Origin: Paramacrobiotus metropolitanus
Taxonomy: Eukaryota; Tardigrada; Eutardigrada; Parachela; Macrobiotidae
Assembly: GCF_019649055.1 (NCBI RefSeq)
Contig: NW_026570429.1
Coordinates: 62,001-126,000, forward strand
Direction: 5' to 3'
Length of the DNA stretch: 64,000 nucleotides
This document shows, in pieces, positions 58,693-64,000 of the stretch. Each line of letters begins with the position of its first letter. The first letter of the stretch is position 1. The position numbers were made by a program, and so were the translations under genes. Below the pieces are notes generated by a model that had not been told where the DNA came from, ran no database searches, and was given only the letters and a program-made list of their open reading frames with translations.

Positions 58693-59158
58693 AACGATTA
58701 TCTGCGTGATTCACTACGTGAAACGAAAACTTTTGCAAAGTGCAAAAATTTTGCAAGTAACTAGCTGCAATAATGAAGCCGGCAGCCGGTGTGCAGGGGC
58801 TTTTATAGGCTTAGCGGCGCAAGTAACCCGGATCCGGCGTAGTAGGAGGTAGGCGAGCGGTTGAAGGGCAAAGAGAGGCTGCAAGTTCAGGTGGGCGTTT
58901 ATCAACAGATTTCTCCCATCAGAGAAATCTTCCCCATAAACAGACCTGTTCTTTCATTCAGTCACAGTACATCGAAGTGTGGTTGCGTTTGATCACACAA
59001 GAACAGTAAACGGATGATTTACCCAACACAATAAGCGGCACATTTGCAAGCGCAACGGGTAGCCATCTAAAGTAAAGAAACACACACAACCTGTTGCGAA
59101 TCCATCGAATGAAATAGTTGAAATACTGCAATTCTGCACCAGAAAAAAGTGCACATCG

Positions 59159-60245
59159 CTAGTGAGAGCTCTGAATAAAAACAACAGTTACCACACAAAG
59201 GGCACCGTCCATTAGCCAAACGTCTGCTGCATTAGCGCCACAGTCGTAAAGGCGATCCGCGATCAAAGAGAAAAAGCAGGCAACAACTTCCCCGGATTCG
59301 ATCCTTACAGTCCGTCCACGCACCAATTTTTCCCGCGATAATGCGACGCTGGACGCGAACAAGCCGACTGCGCCGCTCACACCATCTGCACAGAAACTAA
59401 GGCAAAACGGAATTTAAACCCGATGGCTAATACAGTTAAAAAATTACGCTGCAGACAGAATAATCGAAACTCATACCGCAAGGCATGTCCGGTAAAAGCC
59501 AGGGAAAACAATTTTCCAGTTGTTGTTCGCTCTGCAGCGGCACTCCCATATATGTGTCCAATGCATCCCACAATGTCCAGAGGAATCCTGACCAAGCGGC
59601 AGTTGCACAGCTCGCACCATTTGAACTTCCAACACCCGAATGACTCGTTTAATCGGAGAAAAAGAAATTCAGCCCAAAAAAAAACGCAGCACGCGTATGA
59701 AATATAAATCCTTGATTCAATCAAGATTTCCATCCGATACAACAGTTCTGAAACCTGGCTGATGTGAATCACATTCGAAATTGTCGCTGTAGTCGACATT
59801 AGGCCCGGACTCGACATGGCAGCCAATGTGCAGCATAAGTTTCCATATCTCAGACGCAATCGGATTCCGGTTCGGTACAAAGTCACATAGTGGATGGTGG
59901 ATGATACTGCAAGGCGTCGCCAAGTCAGCGTTCTTCCCTAGCCATTCCCTAGCCATTCAGCCCTTAAACCGCGCAATAACACTGCTGCGTGCCAGGGCGG
60001 AAACTTTTGTACGCCGCCGCACAGCGAAGGACATAACCTGAGCTCTGGTGCGTATGTGTTGTGATTTTTTTCGCATACGGGAACAAAGTACTGTGCATCC
60101 ATCAACCGGTCCCACGCGGTGCAAACCGCGCTCAGCTTCATCTGCTTCGCCGTTTCGAAGAGCGAAAAACTTCCAGCCAATCCAACGGGCACTGCCGTTC
60201 TGTCAATGCCGCCATTTGTTATCTTGGCGTTGGCTGCGCATGGAG
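59159..60245 (-). pseudogene. Broken F-box gene copy
   Basis: The minus strand holds the F-box split over two frames (LDWLEVF, then FETAKQMKLSAVCTAWDRLM). The C-terminal region follows in other frames (VRAVQLPLGQDSSGHCGMHW near 59650-59540, matching RTARLPLGPGFSGAVWDAL of the gene at 62.5-64 kb). Last comes the end near 59380-59290, which corresponds to the last exon of that gene (the cgtccacgcacc and gcgacgctggacgcg words are shared). It needs several frame changes to read, so it is a decayed duplicate. Confidence 0.65.
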
Positions 60246-61034
60246 AGACGCGACCACCGCACGGTAACTACTAGAACACTCGATCAAATCAATCTGGTTC
60301 ATGTAAAACCGAGGAAACTATTCTTTTACCAGGAGACCGTAGTCAAACGAACCATGTTCTTCAGAAGCATCTCGCTGATGAAGGTGCCGTGGTCCCTGAC
60401 GGAGAACATTCATTGATTGATATGTAATCAACTGCTATTCAAGCGTCGGCTGAACGATTATGCTAATTCCGTGGACAGCGAGTGATATGTTCATCCCGTT
60501 GCACAATGCGTTCAACTAGGGACCCTAGACAAATAAGGTCCTTCCGCGCAACACATTATCAGCCAGAGAACACCAATTTTATGTCGCTGTCTGACGAAAA
60601 GTTAGCCGACGCATTGTAACTTCCTCCTTCAATGAGCAGCGGCTGCGTTCAAAGGGGACAAAATCTGTTCATTTCACTCCGTTGTCATTCAGCTGCCAGT
60701 GAACCATGGCTCCTCCGTGCTAATGACGCGACTCATCGCGTTCGAAATTGAAGGTGTCACCAGCGAGCCAATTCCATGGACTAAGCCGAGATCCACAGAA
60801 ATGCCGAGTATGGGTCGACAACACTTACTCTCCTGAAAAACTCAGAACTATTGTTTCAAGCGGTGAAAGCTGAACCGTTATAACACATATTTAACAGGCG
60901 GTCAGCGGTCTTCTCGTCGATCTGCCAATACAGTGCTGGATTTCATGCGGCACTGCCGCATACGGCCGTTAGATATGTTGACATACAGTTGACCAGTCCA
61001 GCCTGGACTGGTCACTGTATGTCATACGGATACG
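60246..61034. other. No gene recognised between F-box copies
   Basis: Short frames only. It may contain further decayed F-box gene sequence, but I cannot support it. Confidence 0.3.
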
Positions 61035-61222
61035 GCAGTTCTTCCGAGAGCGCGGCTGCCCCTGGGTCCGGGTTTCCATGGCGCAGAGTGGGTTGCGTTG
61101 GAGGCGGGGCTGCCGACGCCGCCCACTTGGGAGTAGCAAAACCTCTTGGACCTAATCAGTTTGCAACGGAGTACCTGGCGTCACGGCGTGAAGCACAATT
61201 GTTCCCGAGCTACGCCTGTTGT
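61035..61222 (+). pseudogene. Partial F-box gene copy, opposite orientation
   Basis: Closely matches the minus strand of 62736-62910: both contain gggtccgggtttc, cggggctgccgac/ccgggctgccgac, cgcccacttgggagt, and ttggacctaatcagtttgca followed by acggagtacctgg. It is only the C-terminal coding part, cut on the right by a LINE fragment whose end falls at about 61215. Similarity is high, so the duplication or inversion is fairly recent. Confidence 0.75.
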
Positions 61223-61517
61223 TTGCAAGCCACGCCGTTACGTTGTTAACCTGCACGGTCAGCTTCGCTGCTGCTTCTGTTTTGGTGGCACCGCATCCAA
61301 ACAGTACGGTGTCATCCGCAAAACATTCTGCGTCGCTTCCGTTCGTCATATCGTTTGTATAAACCGTGTACAGTACCGGCGCCATCATTGTCCCCTGTGG
61401 CACCCCCGACCGCACTGGTAGCCAGTCAGAAACACGCGCGGTCATTTTCACTCTCTGCTTACGACTTGTTAAGTAACCATGAAACCACTTCAGCACGTTA
61501 CCTTCGATTCCGATCAT
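61215..61517 (-). mobile_element. LINE reverse-transcriptase fragment
   Basis: The minus-strand frame has WFHGYLTSRKQRV, then SGVPQGTMMAPVLYTVYTND, CFADDTVLFG and VTAWLANN. It contains the FADD catalytic box of a non-LTR reverse transcriptase (CR1/Jockey-like). Truncated on both sides; it abuts the inverted F-box fragment. Confidence 0.8.
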
Positions 61518-61748
61518 TCTTAGTTATTCGATAAGTTTGGCATGGGCATAGTGAAGTTTGGCATAGTGAAGAACTGTGCGAAACCACGCAAAGACTACAA
61601 AGAATTCCCGGATGAATGTTTTAGAGATTCTGCTTTTAACACCGCTTGATCGCTTAATTATACGAGTATGAATGTTACTAACTGTAAGTTGAAAATTAAT
61701 TAGGATTGTCGCCAGTCTGACGATCTTTACGCAGCACACAGGCCGTAG
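61518..61748. other. No gene seen
   Basis: Short spacer between the LINE fragment and the kinase N-lobe fragment. Confidence 0.35.
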
Positions 61749-61988
61749 TTATTTATCGGAACAATATTCCATAATAATGATGTAATGCGACAGATTCTTC
61801 GGCTTAGCCTCCAGAGGGTCCTGCTTTGCCAGATAACTCACCAAATTCTGATGAGCGAAACTAAGAATATGCTTTAAATCGGCATCCATCGGGTTATCCC
61901 CGTCGTGGGCATTTCCCCGGTTAGAACACAGACAGACTTTCTTCTCCGCAATTTCTACGGGTCGAATGCCACTCTGTCGCAAATACAT
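61749..61988 (-). pseudogene. Orphan N-lobe fragment of the kinase-fold family, copy 4
   Basis: YLRQSGIRPVEIAEKKV with the beta-3 lysine, MDADLKHILSFAHQNLVSYL and HYIIIMEYCS match copies 1-3. The usual donor after MEYCSG is lost (GATAAA where copies 1 and 3 have GGTAAG), and no C-lobe exon follows. The upstream part (GGNRFRAVFKGTYAV) is in another frame. Pseudogene. Confidence 0.7.
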
Positions 61989-62506
61989 AGTACAGTACTA
62001 TTATTATGACGGCATAAGTGCCTTTAAATACCGCCCGGAACCGGTTGCCGCCGATTTGGCCAGGAAAAAAATTCCAGTAGTTGCCGGGGAAGCTGCAGGT
62101 GTACAGGCACAACCACAAATCTCTAAGTTTGCGGCTTTTTGTTAAAGGCCTTTTAGGTTTTAGCCAATAAAACGAAGAACGCAGATCATATAAGTGATCG
62201 TTTGAGGCGACTGTTACAAACATGTCGCACGTAACGTAAAAAGATGACTGTACACTGGCAACTTCAGAAAACCATTTTTGGAAACTGACACCGCAAACAA
62301 GAACAGAAAGTAGGCTTTTTTACGTTAATTTAGGAGAAATAGGAGCAGTGTGCCTAAATAACTATGTATATAACAAATTAAAAACGAAGAAAGAATCCGT
62401 CAAAGCATACTGTGACCTGCGGTAATGCGAGCTGGCAGCCTGAACCCAATCAGTGTAACACACACAGCGGATACCATACAATAATAAATCCATTGTCACT
62501 TTACGA

Positions 62507-64000
62507 TTATATGACCTGCCAAAACAGTCGAATGAGGAAAGAAATGCTGATTCCTGACAGTTTCTCCAACTGTTCATCTTCTAGGCCGTCCACGCACCAC
62601 TTCTTCCCGCGAAAATGCGTCGTTGGACGCGGGTCGGCCGATTGCGTAGAACACAGTGTCTGCAAGAAAACCTTAGCACAATAGTTATCGACGCCAAACA
62701 AAAATGTCGAGGTGGGAATTTACCGTTTTGCAGGCGTAGTTGCGGAACCATTGTGCATCACACCAGGTACTCCGTTGCAAACTGATTAGGTCCAAGAGCT
62801 CTTGCCACTCCCAAGTGGGCGGTGTCGGCAGCCCGGCCTCCAACGCATCCCACACTGCGCCGGAGAAACCCGGACCCAGTGGCAGCCGCGCTGTCCGAAG
62901 AACTGTCGTACATCCGTATGTCTGCGTTCCATTGTCGTACGCATACATGCCACGGCACCACAGATCCACAGAGCATTCGGTCAGATGGACGATATCACGC
63001 GCCAGTTTGCCGCAAACGGCAAGGAAATCCTCCAGAAGATGAAGACGTCGCATTCCATCCGGGCGGAGCGATGGCACAACCGACCGATGCACAGGACAAC
63101 TACGATCAACGACGTCGTGGCTAAGCTGCAGATTCAGTCGGAAGCCGATAAGATGCAGGCTTTTCAACCGGATTCCGTTCTGCTGCTGCTCCACATGGCG
63201 AATCATGAGGTAGAGCATCAGCAGGGTATCGTTGTCATTCCACCACTTGTGCCAGTTTTGTCAGCCCACAGCTTTACCACCAGGTGCTGCGTTCCCTGGT
63301 GCAGGCGTTTGTACACCGCTGCCAGTTCAACGAACCCCCGTTGCCAGGTGAAGTCCCTTCGCCTCCTCTCGTGCGTCAGAATTCGACTGCGCAGGGCTGG
63401 CGTGTCCATCATCTGGTTCCACGCGACGCACACCGCGCGCATTTGCATTTGGTGGACAGTGTCCAAATGCGAAAACACTTCCAGCCACAATTCCACTGGC
63501 AGCGGCATCTTGTCGTAGGCTGTCGGTGTCTGTTCGGACAACGTACCTGTCGATATCGTCGCTTGGTATTTCTGGAGATTTGCAATGGCCTCCTGTAAAT
63601 TGCACATCACACAACCCAGTCGAATCGAAGCAAAACCTGATTGATTTGTTTGTACCAAAATCCGCTTGTCCATGTCGTCATATCCAGAACTAGAAGCGTC
63701 ATAAGGCAGCAAGTATACCAAGAGACCATCCACAAGGTCCACCACGGAGAGCGTATAGCCATAGAAATCGTAGTTAGTTAGTTCTGTGATGAGTTCTTGC
63801 GCTTTTTCAGTGGACAACGAGCGGAATTCATCGTCCAACTGAACACTGCGCTTGAGGATGTCCCCGAGACGAATGAGATCTTTCAGTGCAGCGTCATTAT
63901 GAGGCCAACTGAGCCAGGAGCTCGTCGATGCCTGACGGAACTCCATCCGACGCAGTGTCAGTGCTTTATCATCTGGACAGCGGATGCGTAGGAAGTTGAG
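62507..64000 (-). CDS. F-box protein gene, 5' end beyond the window
   Basis: The frame is open to the window edge and carries a helical region, then the F-box MPLPVELWLEVFSHLD, then VHQMQMRAVCVAWNQMM at about 63480-63370. The C-terminal region (LLMLYLMIRHVEQQQNGI, then RTARLPLGPGFSGAVWDAL) runs to 62724. A 64-nt intron (62660-62723, GTAAAT to TTGCAG, phase 0) joins ACKT to TLCSTQ. The last exon, 62659-62507, ends THFRGKKWCVDGL, LEKLSGISISFLIRLFWQVI. Near 63220-63260 the F-box frame and the downstream frame do not agree, and no intron fits, so either one base is wrong in the assembly or the gene is recently damaged. F-box proteins recruit substrates to SCF ubiquitin ligases; the target here is unknown. 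Confidence 0.65.

Larger units (their letters stand above)
54540..58760 (-). mobile_element. DIRS-type (tyrosine recombinase) retroelement fossil 2
   Basis: On the minus strand the order is a Gag-like protein, reverse transcriptase with RNase H, and tyrosine recombinase, over about 4.2 kb. Long stretches are open and the copy looks better preserved than fossil 1, perhaps with few or no breaks inside its main parts. Terminal repeats were not located, so the ends are approximate. It differs from fossil 1 in its Gag, its YLDD catalytic box and its recombinase sequence, so it represents a separate lineage. GC content is higher than the surroundings. It is probably younger than fossil 1. Confidence 0.75.

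Overview
The window is animal nuclear DNA. Its genes are split by short GT-AG introns (57 to about 230 nt, with one of 2.9 kb), it is crowded with retroelement and DNA-transposon remains, and it carries a seven-transmembrane chemoreceptor-like gene, F-box genes and MAP3K-like kinase-fold genes. Small amplified families of F-box and kinase-like genes with compact introns suggest a small ecdysozoan. A tardigrade is my best guess, from memory of such families rather than from a search, so the taxon is uncertain.

Layout. 0.2-1.7 kb: a three-exon gustatory-receptor-like gene. 4.1-4.3 kb: a possible small secreted peptide. 6.5-8.3 kb: a broken kinase-fold gene. 9.0-9.3 kb: a palindromic MITE. 11.7-15.15 kb: a decayed LINE. 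15.6-17.1 kb: a roughly 72-bp tandem array interrupted by a duplicated tRNA-like block. 18.75-20.7 kb: a second kinase-fold gene. 21.3-26.3 kb: a DIRS-type tyrosine-recombinase retroelement fossil with inverted ends. 26.35-26.67 kb: an orphan kinase N-lobe exon. 28.7-32.2 kb: MULE-like and PIF/Harbinger transposase remains and a GC-rich minisatellite. 35.4-41.5 kb: an eight-exon F-box gene of about 615 residues whose F-box is split by a 2.9 kb intron holding a foldback element. 41.6-47.6 kb: palindromic repeats, a SWIM-like MULE end and a LINE tail. 50.7-53.4 kb: a gene made largely of a 96-bp (32-residue) tandem repeat. 53.8 kb: a MITE with TTA target duplication. 54.5-58.8 kb: a second, different DIRS-type fossil on the minus strand. 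59.2-64 kb: a cluster of F-box gene copies (one extending past the window, one broken, one fragment in the opposite direction), an orphan kinase N-lobe and a LINE reverse-transcriptase fragment.

The unifying theme is two host gene families multiplying and decaying among repeats. Four copies of the kinase-fold N-lobe exon are present but only two retain the C-lobe exon, and both C-lobes lack the HRD catalytic aspartate, so the family looks like pseudokinases. Three F-box C-terminal regions sit in the last 5 kb. The exon models were reached by matching reading-frame phase across GT-AG sites by eye. The 35.4-41.5 kb model is the best supported, because its eight exons sum to exactly 616 codons.
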